Made by a program: the position numbers and the translations under genes
Shown: one piece after another, positions 50,301 through 63,557 of the stretch
Numbering within the stretch: position 1 is the first letter of the stretch
Layout of the letters: each line of letters begins with the position of its first letter
Notes under the pieces: model-generated
The model's database searches: none
Seen by the model: the letters and a program-made list of their open reading frames with translations, nothing else
Told to the model about the DNA's origin: nothing
Assembly (NCBI GenBank): GCA_004026145.2
Contig: CP034994.1
Coordinates: forward strand, 8,949,025-9,013,024
Source: Takifugu bimaculatus
Lineage: Eukaryota > Chordata > Actinopteri > Tetraodontiformes > Tetraodontidae
Direction: 5' to 3'
DNA length: 64,000 bases

Positions 50301-51230
50301 TAGACAAAGAGGGTGGAGAAAGAGGAATTGAGAGCGCATATGTGTGTATGAGAGACTGTGTGGGAGGAGAGAGACAGCGAGTGAGAGAGAGAGAGAGGCA
50401 GAGAGGGGGAGGGAGAATCAGCAGTGGAGAGGATGCTCACTGGGAATGTGTGGCAGACCAAAGAGCCGAGAGTGAGACCAGCAGGTGCACGGCTGACGAC
50501 AGGGCAAGTGAGCTGGCTGACACTCCAGAGTGTGAGCGGAGAGGAGCAGATTACAGGGAGCAGAGGGAAGGAGAGGAATCCAAAGCCTTGGCCGGAGGGG
50601 GAGGCAGTGACTCACCCATCCCGCCGCTGCCGATCACTGTCTGGACTCCGGATGCTGGGAGAGTAAGTTTTGCCATTGTGCTCCGCGCAAGACATCAGTC
50701 CACCCGGATAACGCCCGCGCCTTCCCCACACGGCTGATTTGTGTCGCCCCTCGCTACCCAGCTGGGTGGGTTATGTAATTTGTTTTGGTGTCAGGATGTA
50801 GCTTAGAGCTGCAGCTCGATCAGCGGGAAGGTTTACGTGGTAACGCCGCAGAGAGCAGGCAGGTGTGCGCGCTCGTGCGCGTGCATGTGTGTGTGTGTGT
50901 GTGTTTGTGTGCGCGAACAAACAAGTTGGAATTTTTTCTGTCACTTTCTCTCTGATGTGCGCTTTGATCCTGACACATTCGTTTATGTCTTTGCGTCAGG
51001 TACAGCGTGTCCTTTCTATTCCTGGGAAACGCAATCCAAAAAGAAGCGGTTTTCATCCGGAGGAACGATTTCTTGCCACTAAGCTCCCTTTTCTGGCTTC
51101 TCTTTTACATCTTCTTTAAAGCTCTTTGTGGTTTGTCAAGCAATATGTTTCTGTTATTTACTGACTAATTAAAAAAGTTACAGTCTCAGTCAAAATGAAG
51201 AACAGAAATAGAAACTGTGTGTGTGTGTGC

Positions 51231-51272
<42 letters not shown>

Positions 51273-54200
51273 TGCGCTCATCTATTGTGTATTAGTTATA
51301 ATTAAGAGTTCATGGCAGCTGATGCCCAATCATGTCCTGACCCCCTCCCCTGGGGGAAACTGCTGCCAGGGCTCCTCTCCTGCCTCACATGAATCAGCCC
51401 TCAGTGAGAAAATGCTGGTGTTCTCCGTTATTACCCTTCATTTCATTTCCACACTTCTGGACCTTGTTTGACTGAAGACGCTCTCGTTGTGTAACAGCAG
51501 GCAGCTGAATGTTAATGATTTATGATTCCCCTTCTCTTCCCCATGTGATCCTGATGCACCAGATTCAATAACTTGGCCACTTTCTCTCTCGCGTTGCTCT
51601 ACATTTGCTCATGTAACTGATTTCTGTGTCAGCAGCATCTTAGAAGGAGGATTAATCTTTGAAGGTGCACTGAAATGCTCTTTCAGCGCGCGTCTTTATT
51701 TGCATGTGGAGCGTGGTGCAGCACCCAGCAAGCATGGGTGTTGTACATCGTTCATCATGGCGGGTGCTCCCTTCTTTGATCATCCCACGGAGGGCTACGC
51801 ATTTTTCACTTTTCATTATCACACTCCTCTCAGGTCGGCTTTCGTGCTCATCGACTTGGTCTGTGCATTTCAAATAGATTGCATTAATCAAACAAATTGA
51901 AAGCCTGCTGCGCAAACGGGCCAGTTGTCAGTGTCAATAAGGGCTCCATATGCAGCGGGGGTATTGATCAGTGATCCCGTGGAGATAAAGCCGTCCTGCC
52001 ATAGATATTGAGTTTAACGCCAGGGCTGCATTCAGCGCCGCTCGACTTTGGGAAGAGAGATGTTCCCTTTGAATGAGAGTCAACAGTGGGAATTGGGTCC
52101 CTCAATCCCTGAAGTGGTTTTTTAAATCTGAAGACTGGCACTGTGGAAAATAATTCCCTGTCATAAATAAGACACATGTGGAATAGGTGGAATAAAACAT
52201 TTTGATATGAGTGTGTGCGTTACAGATCCAACAGGTTCAACACTTTATTACCAGGACAGATGGTTCCCTGGAGTTGCTGGCTGTTCCTTAAATATGTAGC
52301 CTTTTCTTGATTGGCATTAAAGTCCAGATTTGAGCATATTTTGCTAATTTTTATGCACCTCCTTTCTTGGAGGGAAGATCATGGAAAATGTGTTTTTCTC
52401 TGGCGCTAAACTGATTGAAATGCACCCCACGAGTCTTCATTCTGCGGCTAAATAAGACCAGCAAACGTTTCCCGGGGTGCCTCCTTTTGATGTTGGTCGT
52501 GCTTGATCTCAAGCTGAGCAACCTTCTCTGACCGAACGTTCTTCTGCATTTGTCTCATTGAAGGAAACAAGATGGGACTGACTCGAAAATTTCTGCGACG
52601 CTAGAGCCGCAGCTGCTCCAGCCCACGCTCTCTCACAGCACATCACCAGTCCAAAAGGTAGGAGGAGGCTGGGGGGAGGGATGGGTGGCTTGAACTCTGA
52701 CCTTTGACGTTATCCGAAAGACCTCCTACGTGACCCTCCTTTGTGTAGCGTCTGTTAGATGTCAGCGCTCTTCTTCTCTCTGCACCTGCCTGCAGTTCTG
52801 GTGTGTTTAAGCGCCGCTGATCACGCTTTTTATTCTCATCTCGGGATGAGTCAGTTTTCTCATTTACTCAGTTGATGTTGAACAATTTTTAACATGAATT
52901 TGACGGCGTTTTTTTTCCTTTCTCCCAGTTCTCATTCTATCAAAGCAAACAGCCTCTTTCCTGCAATCGTCGTGCGAATCTGAGGTTCTTCCCTCCTCCA
53001 TCATCCAGTCTCTAATTAGTCTGCTGTGGAGTTCTATTTAAATATCTTAATTACCGTAGCGTTTTCTAATCTATATACCATAAAATGTCTGCTCTTCTCA
53101 AGTGTGCACGTTTGGTCTTTCTTTTTCTTCCCATTATTCTTCCTTTAAATTAAATCAATCTGTCAGGGTTAATAATAAATCCATCTCGCTGCCACAGTCT
53201 TCATCCCTACATCAATGTTCTAAAAGCCCGGCTGCTGGGGTATTTTTGGAAATCAGAATCTGAGCAAAGCTGAGCTCGGTGATGGAAGTGGATAAAGCCT
53301 CACTTATGTCAGATTGTTTTAATGAAGTCTCACACACCCTGGATGTGCCCTATACAATTCTTGCCTCCTGACTTTATCTTGGTGGTGCAGAGACGGAGGA
53401 GGAGGAAGCGAGGCTTTAGAAGGAGGATCTAGAGCTGGGGCTTGTTTTAAGTGTCACTCCTAAAGCCGGCTTCACACGCCATCTGTAGGTGCTTCAGACA
53501 TACAGGTTTCACCCAGATAGACACAAGAAGCAGGTTTGTCAGATTTCCATGAAGTTCTCATGCCAGATTTGCGTCTCACAGCAGCGTGGGCTCTTCCAGG
53601 GAAGTCTTTTCACTGTGTCGTTATTTTTATTGCATGAGTCAAAACTGCTCAAAGATATTTTAAAATCATAGGGCTGGAGCGATGAAAACACTTATTTTCC
53701 CACACAGTGGTGGAGCGGAAGCATTAGTCAGAACGCAGCCCATTACTTGAAGCCCGCTTTTATTCAACTTGGTTGATTTGAAGGCTGTGAAGATAAGCAT
53801 GGTCATGTGATGAGATATAAGGCTTCATGGGATAAGACACAGAGGTGTGTATCTCCTTAATCAGAGCCTGTACTAAAATCAGGTCAACCTGTAATTAACC
53901 TCAGCAGGTCTCTGTTTAATTGGAACCCCACTGACACATTGTACCATCAGATCAGAAATATCAGTTGTGACATTTTGCGCTTTTTAAATTGCATTTCTGC
54001 ATGCCGCATGTTGTCGCAATAACAACAATTTATGTCATTTAATCTAATTTACATGCGTTAAAGGGGCCAAAATGACCTTCAAATCAAACTGAGAAGCAGA
54101 GTTTGAAATATGAGCCTGTGGAAGGTTAATCACAGGCAGTGAAAATTGCAACCGTCATTTCTGGAGGCAAACATGTTGCCGGGTATTTCCAAGACTGCTC

Positions 54201-57200
54201 GGTAGTAAAAAAAAATCTGAAACCACCAAAAGATAAATATATAAACTGTTTATCCACACATTCATAAATCAGCTTCATAAAAAACACCAAACTTGGCAAT
54301 TTTGAGGCAAACATTCCTTGACAACAGAGATCCGGAGGTATTTTTGACCTGAATTTAAAGCCTCTATTGCATCAGGTTGTTAAATCTCCATGGCAACCAA
54401 AGATTTTGCTGTAGAAAATAAACAGGTGTGTCAGATCACCTGATTAGAATGTCCGAGTTTCTCCATTGTTATTTGAGGGTCTCTTTTTTCAGTCTCAACT
54501 TTCACTCCTTTACAACGCTGACATTTTGACATGCCGAGCAGGTTTTAGCGCCTTCAAAACGTGGCGTCTGCGCGATATCTCTTGGCTCTTGTCTCCCCGG
54601 ACGTGTCCTTGCCGTGTAGTTTTCTCCAACATTATGCTAACTTATTGGCAGTTTAGCTGCTGGTTGCTCAGCGCTGGTTGGGGTCTGCCTGCTTGTCCTG
54701 TCTCGTTCTGGGTTTTACGCGGCTGATGTTGTCGACTCACACTCATTTGATAGTGTGATCGCTCGCAGTTCATCTGTGCCGGAGTCTGTTTTTCATGCTG
54801 CTCTGCACCCCCCTTGGTCACAATTGGTGTTTTTTTTGACAAAGACACACATGAGAGATGGATTTCTGGTTGTAGTTCCTGCTTAATTAGTTCCTAAGCA
54901 GGAAATGCAGCGAGCCAGTTGCCTTTGCATGCAACCTGACACTCGCCCTGACACTCTCGTAAGTGTAGAGCACACACTGAGAGAGGCTGTGCATCTTGTC
55001 ATGAACATTTTGTCAGGCATGGGTGCAATTATCAGCGATGCAGCTTCCCTTTCAGGTGTCATGTTGGGGCACTGTCACCTGTCTGTTATTTGACAAAGGT
55101 GCAGCAGCACAAGGGCGAGTTTAAGCCAAAGCTGTTGAAGCAAGTCCAGCCAAAACATCTCTCCAAGCTGCGGGACGCCGCTTTAAGGAATGTTAACAAT
55201 GGCTGGATATCATGAGAACCACTTCAGTGCTGCAGTGGTGACAAAGGCACACTGGAAGAAACCCAGCAATGTAAGTAGCTTCACAGGATGAAGGACATCG
55301 CTTACATTTAACAGCAGCTTCAGCAGTCGCTCCAACCTTGGATCACAGATCCAGATTAAGTACCTGTCAGCTGAGTTTTGTTCTTGATTTAGTCCAATAA
55401 ATCACCTGTAGCATTTGATTTTTAGGGCTCAATATCATGACATATTGCTTTATGATTCTAATACTGTCTAAAGATAGCATGTAGCCCGGTACTGCAGTTC
55501 CTTTTGTTTTAATCTTTGGTTAATGCTGCTGAAACAGCATTATTTGCTTTCAGGGTTTGTGGTAGACTGTTGTTTGCACAAGGTGGAGGACTTTACTCAA
55601 GCTCAGGCTGAACGCTAAGACAAGATTGCTGTGTACACAATGTCTTTGACTATATGTCAGGCTTGACTGGCCTAACCTCTCAGCCTTGACTCGGCGACTC
55701 CGGCATTTTCTGCAGGAGTAAGAGTTGTCGGTTTCATCTGATGGATGCAGGTTTGCGATGTCAAATATTTAAAGAACACCCTCACAGCTACGATATATTT
55801 GGAATAAATAGGAATAAGCAAGCATTCGCAAGTCTTAATCAGACAGAGGGTAATAAACTGAAGGGCCTAGCATCATAAAACAATGACAATGTTAAATATT
55901 TGCAACACAATTAATGCAGAAATTTATCAGGAGGCCTTTTTGGGGTTCCTGAAGAGACTAGAGCACTTTTAATTAATCTTACCTTCAGGATTTACTAAAC
56001 TTTCACTTCAAAATCAGACAACAGTCAGGACAGGTTTTGGTTTGGGAGTTTTTAGTGTGGCAAAACTTAAACTATTGAAATGAGGTTATATTTGTCTCAT
56101 CAACATTTTCTAAATAAAACCAGAGTCATGATCATTTTTAGACTAACTGAGTCTGTCATGAGCAGACACAATTTGGACATAAAGGCAGCGAAGCACACGG
56201 CTGGCAACACATAAAATGTGCTTTTTTATGTTCTTCCTGGCTGCACGGCTCCCCACAACGAGCTGGTCTCACTCTAATAATCATCCTCACTGCTGCAGAA
56301 ATAAATTAACCTGAGCACCCAGCGAAAAGCAACTCAAACATTTCATCTCGCTCTCCTCTCTGCAGACCTCAGCTTTATTTGAAATGATTGAAAAGATGCA
56401 GGTAAGATGGCTCATCGATCTCCGTGCCCGATATCGCCTTTTTGAGCTTTTACTCGCCGCAAAACTAACCTGCGTGTCTCCTCCTAACTCTGCAGCATTG
56501 GCTGCAGTTTCGGTACACTCTGTACCCACCGACTGTTGTCTCTGGAGGCCGCAGAGGGCAGATTCCAGTCTAAGATAGAACGGTCAAACTGTTGTTTCAG
56601 CGTGTCCCTTCAACCACTATCTCCTGTTTGCTGCGGCTCCTACAAGGATGTTTACCTCAGTCATGCGTTCCCAAACACCACTGTCTTTTGTGTCTGTAGT
56701 AATTAGTTCATCAGTGGTAGAGTACATAGCACAAGTGTGAATAATAATTAAAAAAACACTCGACCTCAGTGTTACTTCGTCTCTTTCTCTGCGTCACAGA
56801 TGCACACACGTGAGGCCCAACGGTCCAGTGGGTGTTACAGTGTCAGTTAGCTGAGCATCTCTGAGATCCCCAGAGTGTCATTAACGTCTCCTTTCTGTGC
56901 GCTCACCCTTTGCAGTGGCTCCCGAACGTCTTCTCTCTGGCCTCTGTTAACTACCTTTCAGCGCGGCCTCTCTTTGAATGTGTTTTATCTCTTTCTTGCA
57001 TCTTCCCTCCTCTCTGGTTATGTTGCCTGCTGCATATCTCCTGAGAAAACACATTGTTGTTGTTGTTATGCAATGATGTCATCTTTCTCTCCCTTTGATT
57101 CGCTGTGGTCATACATGAATGTGACCCGGTTCTGTGTAGTAATTTGCATCTGTGCATAGTTTCTCTCATTTCTTATCACACCCTCTCTTTTAGGGCAACA

Positions 57201-60200
57201 GGATGGATGAGCAGAGGGTCACCTTCCCTCCTCCACTCAAGGTACGAGCATCGTCAAGTTGGGGCGGTCATGGTCCCCGCCATATCTCGCTTGCCTGATT
57301 ACTTTGCTGCACATTAGCGCAGCAAAATTCAAAGTCCTGCTCTCAGATCGCACCGTTAAGTTTACACTGTGGGAGGGTGTTTTCTTTGTGAAAAGAATCA
57401 GAAGGGTCTGACAGGATTGCCATGTTATAACAGCAGCGTAACACTTTTATTAATCAATTCAGTGATTCACTGGAGCTGTCGGGGGATCTTTGTTGCATAA
57501 CCGTTATGCAATTCATCTGAAAAGGCGTCACTTGGGACTGTAAAAATGGACACTGTGGTTATTTTTGTCCTTTTTGTTTATGAAGAAGCAAACCTGCTTT
57601 TTCTATTTTCCCAGACTGAGGAGGACTATATTCCATACCCGAGTGTCCATGAGGTAGGACAATAATGTTTAATTTCATTTATGTCTCGGAATTATTTGCA
57701 CATTGATCTTTTTTCTCCTGCTCTTTTCCTTTTGGGGATAGGTGTTGGGCAGAAAAAGCCCCTTTCCTCTCATCCTCCTGCCACAGTTTGGGGGTTACTG
57801 GATCGAAGGGATGAACCATGAGCTCAGCGACACAGCAGACAGCCAACAGCTGCAGCCGCTGTCACCGACCACACGCACCAAGCTGGAGTGCAACGCCTCG
57901 GCTACAATCTACCGGAAACACTTCTTAGGCAAGGTTAGCCCCTTCGTGCAGCGCAGGGCAGGAGATCATGCACACTATATCCTATATAATGCATAAAAAA
58001 TGCTACAGAACTAAAGGGTTTCGTTATCTGGGGCTTCTGCATGCACTTACTCCCACTTGCTCATTCATGGGTACCTTCGCCCAGTTTTAATCAGCTCTAG
58101 TTTCAGAAGCACATTTCTCAAACTCTCACTGACGTTTCAGAAAATCGGGAAAATCCTTATCCATGATTTTCTGTGTGCGCATGAAACCCTGGAGCAAATC
58201 CAACCAGCGACCCAAGTACTCGATAAAGCAAGGCCGCACCCAGAAGCACTTCAACAAATCCTATTTATGCTTTTATCAATGACTTCAAATGGCCAGAACT
58301 TGTTTTTTTCCCTCACTGACATCAGTTTTACTGCGCAGTCTGTTTTCATAGATGTCAGCGTAATGATATGAATAAGCCATAAACATTACAGTCAAATAAA
58401 AGACGTCCTCCTCGCCTCCCTGTTCTGCATCTCGTCCATATTGCAGCCATTGCTGCTGCGTTGGGCTTTGCCACCTGTTCTCACACATGCATAATATGAA
58501 ATCATCTTTTCCTGCAGTAGAAGAGAAACAACGTAGGAGGGAAAGGTTCTGAGACCTCTGCCCTGTGTTGCTGACAAATACTAATGGCTGTGTCTCTGCC
58601 CTCAGGAACACTTTAATTATTATTCCGTGGACAGCGTCCTTGGACACCTGGTGTTCTCTTTGAAATACGACGTGATCGGCGACCAGGAACATCTCCGATT
58701 AATGCTCAGGTAAAGCTCATTTGTATTGCTGCTGCAGTGTCATTTATTTTAATTTAGAAAACCTGTTTTAAAAAACAACCTTTGTCCTTACCCCCATTCC
58801 GAATCCTCAATGGATCATTCGGAAAATAGCAGAAATTGCACCATTAATCTACGTATTTGTTCTTTTTTTTTTGTTCCTAAAATGCTGAGTCTTAAGTGAG
58901 TAAATGCACCCTCCCGGAACGGGCGTTATCATAGGAGCCGTAAAGCTGCAGAGTGTTAACAGCACCATCGTTCCCGCTGCAGAGTAACAGATGGAGTATT
59001 TAGGGCAGTGCGTGGGTGGGGATGGAGGGAGCCAGGGACAAGCCAGACCAGGGTGGGGAAGTTTTGACGATGAGCTACGTCGGATCATTCCTTCCCAGCT
59101 GATCGTTTCTGTTGCCCGACATTAAAAGGTTTTGATGTGTGTTCTAACTCCACCAGGAACAAGCTGAAAACCTACCACGATGTGATCCCGATTTCCTGTC
59201 TGACAGAGTTTCCCAACGTGGTGCAAATGGCGAAAGTAAGAAGAGATCAACTCAATCTGTAGCCGATTTACCACATCAAACATGGTCTGATGTTTCCTTG
59301 TTTATTTTTTCTTCCAAGCTTGTCTGTGAAGATGTGAACGTGGACCGCTTCTTCCCTGTCCTTTACCCAAAAGTAAGATCCTGTTTGGTTTGTATGTAAA
59401 TGACTTAGTTTTTCTTCTGGACCTGGAACATACAGCTTGACTCACTTCGACCCAATATTAACTCAAACAATCACAAATAAAACCTTTGTTTTTGCTTATT
59501 TACAGGCTTCGAGACTTATTGTTACCTTCGATGAACACGTCATAAGCAACAATTTCAAGTTTGGGGTCATTTATCAAAAGTTTGGACAGGTGAGCAACAA
59601 AGAATCCAAACACCTTCTGTATTCCCTTCTTGGCTGCTGAAATCGGCCTCTGAGTGAAAAGAAAATCGAAACCTTGTGGTTTGTGATTTCCTCAGCTCGT
59701 TCTGCCAGCACCATCACCGGGGGCCGCCTCCGACACTCGCTCTCCTTTACTAAGGCAATCACAGCTCTGTTGGGCACAAAGGCGGAAACTAAAGAGCCCT
59801 TGAACGGTTTTTTTCTGCCGACATTTTGCCTTTAAATGCAGCACTTGCTGTCTGGAGATCACACTCCCTTAAAGCTGCGGTTAAAATAAATTATTAAATA
59901 CGTTGTAAATGAAGGGCCATCTCAAGGAGACAGTGAGAGGCCTCTTCCTCATTGTGGACCACAAGGTTTTTGCATCCATTCCCATGCTGCATAAAACGTG
60001 ACGTGTTTTATTAAGGCTGCGAGTGAATGTGCCGCTCCTCGTGCACTGTCTTGTTTTGAAGCGGTGCTTTTTATGTTCACATCAGCCCTCCTCTTACTGG
60101 CACCACATAATTAACTGTCGGCCACAGCTGATCATTATGGCAAAAGCTTCAGTGAATCCCACGTGACACCTCCTTTTATAGACACTGTACTTGTGTCACC

Positions 60201-63200
60201 GATCGGTGGTCTCAAACGCAAATATGCTTATAATGGAACAACAACACAAACTCATCCTAGTTCACGTGCACCACTGAGAGAGTGACCTTAAAGCTGCGTG
60301 TGGGACATTTTCAAAACAACCCAAACTGTCCACTCACTGCTACTCAAATCTCCTTGCATGTCCACAGACTTCGGAGGAGGAATTATTTGGAAACAACGAT
60401 GAGAGTCCAGCCTTTGTAGAATTCCTGGAGTTCCTTGGGGAGAAAATTGAGCTGCACAACTTTAAAGGGTGAGGAATCAGCATCCGCAGCTGTGCCTGTC
60501 TCCCTCCCGTTTGGTTAATAAATGAGACTGTCTCAGGTTATCTACAGGCTTTATGCCTGTGAGACTGCATGATAAAGAATATCCTTTTAGAGGTGATCTC
60601 TATGTACTTGCAGTTTCCGCGGTGGGTTAGACGTGACTCACGGGCAGACCGGTACTGAATCTGTCTACTGTAACTTTCGCAACAAAGAGGTCATGTTCCA
60701 CGTGTCCACAAAGCTGCCTTACACAGAGGGGGACACCCAGCAGGTACTGAAATGCAATACACCTTTTGTGATTCACCGTGTGCAGTCAGGACATGTTTCC
60801 CCTGGGTAATTTAGTATCATGTATTTGCATGAACCTTCCAAGCAGCATTTAGACATCTGCATAATAACCCTATATTGCTGGTAAACAAAAAATCACTCCA
60901 GCCTTTGTTTTTTTCCCCCCCATTTTTGCTACGTTCCTTCTCAGTCCTCCATGTCTCAGATACATACACCAACTAAAAATGAATCAGAGCTCACACACCA
61001 TATGTTGTTTATCCTTTTTTTGTGGCCCAAACATCGATGAGGTAACATCTATATGTTCAGCCTTCTCAGCATCAGTAGGTGTTAAACTGGCTCCGTCTGT
61101 GTCTCAGTCCGTTTGAAAACTGCTGTTACTTGAAACAGCGCCCCCTGATGGCGCAAATACACGATTCACGCTGCTGTTCGTACGAGTCAGAATCAACAAG
61201 CAAAAACAAGAAAATTTCTTGTGAAAAAGGTTCACAGCTTCTGAAATCAACATTCTACCCAAAGCAGGACTATACTATTATTACATTTAGAGTTGTTAAA
61301 CTCCCATTTCTCTTTTTATAGTCAATTATTACCATCATTCACTGGACAAATGGCAAATTCCTTCTTGCTAATGTTCAAAAAACTTACAATGTTCTTTGAA
61401 TTTTATTGGTTTAATGAAGGCAACTGTGACAATTTGTGCCTCACTAATCCTCCCCATTTTTGTCCCAAACTCAAATACTGTATTACGTCTGAGAACTGCA
61501 GATAACAAATGACTGTCTCAAGGGAGGCATTTTGGCTTGGATTCAACCACCTGAATTAACTAATTTCTGCGTGTTTCAGTTGCAGAGGAAGAGACACATA
61601 GGGAACGACATCGTTGCCATCGTGTTCCAAGATGAAAACACGCCCTTTGTACCAGACATGATTGCCTCCAACTTTCTCCACGCCTACATCGTGGTGCAAG
61701 TTGTCAACCAGTGCTCGAAAGATGTTCTCTACAGGGTAACCGCTGTTCCTTTACTGCTCGACTTGGTGCATGTGCAACATGCATGTGAACCCATTACCGT
61801 TTCATTTTTAGGTGTCGGTGACAGCCCGGGATGACGTCCCCTTCTTTGGCCCGGCTCTCCCAAATCCTGCCGTCTTTACAAAAGTAAAAAGAGTGAAACT
61901 TGCTGCGTTGTCTGCTGATGTTCCGCCTCTCTTTGATTTCTGCTCCTTTTTCTGCACTCTCCTTCCAGGGACCTGAATTCCATGAATTCCTTTTTACTAA
62001 GCTCATCAATGCAGAATATGCTTGTTACAGATCTGAGAAATTTGCTAAATTAGAGGTGAGTTTTTCAAATCTGGCCATTTTAACGTCTTGTTCACATTTT
62101 TACAGTTTGCTCTCCTTGGATGTAACAGGAGAGAACGCGGTCTGCCTTGTTAGAGACCCTTTATGAGGAGCTCCACCTGAACAGCCAGGCCATGATGGGT
62201 GTTGGAGGCGAAGATGACAAAATGGAAAATGGGAGTGGAGGAGGAGGGGGCTTCTTTGAGTCCTTTAAGGTAACTACAGAGGTCATGGTAGAGGTCAGGG
62301 ATTTATACAGCCAAAAGAAGCATTAATGCTGTCATTGCATCAAAAGGCTGGATGTGTAGCTTTTATTTGGTGAAAAAACATAATATTGTCAATCAATATT
62401 TTAAGATTAAGTCTTATTAACTGTTTGGTGGGGGACTAAAGATTACCCTTCTAAATGTTTGGATCAAACCAGGCTGGATAATAACATACTGTATATTCCT
62501 TAGATAAAAGAAACTCAAATTGAAGATGACTATAAAATTTATCGCTATTTAATTATCAATATTTTTTAAGAGCCAAAAATGTAAAATGCTATGAGCCAGT
62601 GTTTAGTTAAATATCCATTGTGTAAATAATATTTGTAACATTAATGATTATAGTTATTTTTAATCCAATATTTTTACAATCTCCTCGATCCTGTAAAGGC
62701 AAAGCTGTTATAACAGAACTAACACGTCTCTAAAACACACTCCACAAACCGTCCCTCGGTGCTGCTGTTCTCATCACGCTGCAGCAGCAGTGCAGCCCTG
62801 GAACTAACCACCGCTCTACTAGCCCTCTAACATCTGTCTGAAGACCTTTTCTTCTGACTAACCTGTGAGTCAGCCTTTCTCAGTCTGAGGAGGAAGAGGG
62901 GCTCTGCTGCTCAGTCCTGCTGGAAACCACCACTGCTGACCTCCAAATCTTCCTTCCTCTTGCTTTCTGACGGCTGTCTGTATCGCTCCAGTGTGCACCA
63001 GTGCTCGTTCTTCAAATTCTCTCCCCTTTACATGGAAGTATTAACAGCACTGGAGAGATTTTTCCTTTACCTCCTCGCTCTGTTGTGTGCATGCAAATGA
63101 GGTGACCCGGGCTTTAAACGTCTCCTGGCTGTGTTTAAACTTAGTGCGGTCAGACATCCGTGAGCCACTTGGCCCTTCTACTCTTTTCTCTCACCTCCTC

Positions 63201-63557
63201 TCCACATATAGTGACTCATCCAAAGCGCCCTCCGGCCACTAAAGCTTAGCGATGTTCTCTGTCGCTTCTTTTTGTCTGTCGGGATTAGAATCAGGACAGA
63301 GCTCTCTGCCTGCACCGGTCAGTGTTCAGCCCCAAGGCTACTGTTGGCTTGTAACAGCGATGCTGAGGGGTCACATCGGTCAGCGCCATCTGAATATATC
63401 TCCTCCTCCCCTTCATCTCTCTCTGTAGCGGGTGATCCGCAGCAGGAGCCACTCAATGGATGCCATGGGCTCTGCTCTCAAGAAGACACACTCAGTCTCC
63501 AGTAACCTCAGCAGCTTTAGCCATGAACCTGCCGAGGGTCATAAATTCCCAGGGATA
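38330..63557 (+). CDS. rap1gap: rap1gap, Rap1 GTPase-activating protein (18 coding exons seen, 3' end beyond window)
   Basis: Exons: 38330-38373, 43411-43446, 52564-52657, 56366-56401, 57194-57241, 57615-57653, 57742-57933, 58606-58709, 59157-59235, 59319-59372, 59506-59589, 60368-60468, 60614-60743, 61580-61735, 61812-61883, 61969-62055, 62129-62269 and 63429-63557. Phases agree throughout, giving 542 codons without a stop. The start MPQRKRSFTFGAYGG matches the long RAP1GAP N-terminus. FEMIEKMQ followed by RMDEQR and FPPPLK is the GoLoco (G-alpha-binding) region. The RapGAP domain follows, with FDEHVISNNFKFGVIYQK and the catalytic Asn thumb in HIGNDIVAIVFQ (Asn at residue 356 here). RVIRSRSHSMDAMG is a basic, serine-rich regulatory segment. 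The protein speeds GTP hydrolysis on Rap1 and limits integrin and adhesion signalling. GNRMDEQR and YCNFRNKE point to rap1gap rather than rap1gap2. The serine-rich tail lies past base 64000. Confidence 0.95.
38374..43410 (+). other. rap1gap intron after the ATG exon
   Basis: About 5 kb from the GT donor at 38374 to the AG at 43409-43410. It contains a (TG)n tract at about 38728-38757 and a minus-orientation CTCF-like core (gcgccctctgctgg, about 42963-42976). No other coding exon was recognised. Confidence 0.75.
47240..47600. repeat. Degenerate interspersed repeat of teleost type
   Basis: The sequence has tactttattgatccc, then a decayed A/T-rich stretch with gaatgaat units, then gaacagtctgatggctcggg. 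These two phrases together recall a dispersed repeat common in fish genomes. I cannot name the family by eye. A triple cagaat direct repeat precedes it at 47248-47265. Confidence 0.45.
50340..50662 (+). promoter_or_regulatory. Possible alternative first exon or promoter inside rap1gap
   Basis: A (GA)-rich, TATA-less stretch is followed by a G/C-richer segment ending in a strong donor (GGGAGA then gtaagt; last exon base 50662). The next coding exon is at 52564. Known RAP1GAP genes use alternative N-termini, so a downstream promoter would be plausible. No protein similarity was recognised in its open frames. This is inference from splice-site and composition cues. Confidence 0.3.
51216..51269. 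repeat. (TG)n microsatellite in a rap1gap intron
   Basis: A TG tract interrupted once by gcacatg near 51229-51235. Confidence 0.95.
52658..56365 (+). other. rap1gap intron before the GoLoco exon
   Basis: About 3.7 kb of non-coding DNA between two in-phase exons. No extra coding exon was recognised. Confidence 0.7.
61139..61155 (-). promoter_or_regulatory. CTCF-like core in a rap1gap intron
   Basis: The plus strand reads gcgccccctgatggcgc, whose complement fits the CTCF core. It lies in the intron between 60743 and 61580. The call is by motif only. Confidence 0.4.
62270..63428 (+). other. rap1gap intron between the RapGAP end and the serine-rich segment
   Basis: A GT donor at 62270 and an AG acceptor at 63427-63428 bound it. 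No further exon is visible inside. Confidence 0.7.

Larger units (their letters stand above)
43447..52563 (+). other. Large rap1gap intron
   Basis: About 9 kb between two well-supported coding exons. It holds an interspersed-repeat remnant (47240-47600), a purine-rich possible alternative first exon (about 50340-50662) and a (TG)n tract (51216-51269). No gene on the opposite strand was recognised. Confidence 0.7.

Noticed and set aside
57194..63557. rap1gap2 instead of rap1gap
   Set aside because: RMDEQR, SVHEVLG, HFNYYSVD and YCNFRNKE agree with RAP1GAP; the corresponding RAP1GAP2 segments are clearly different.
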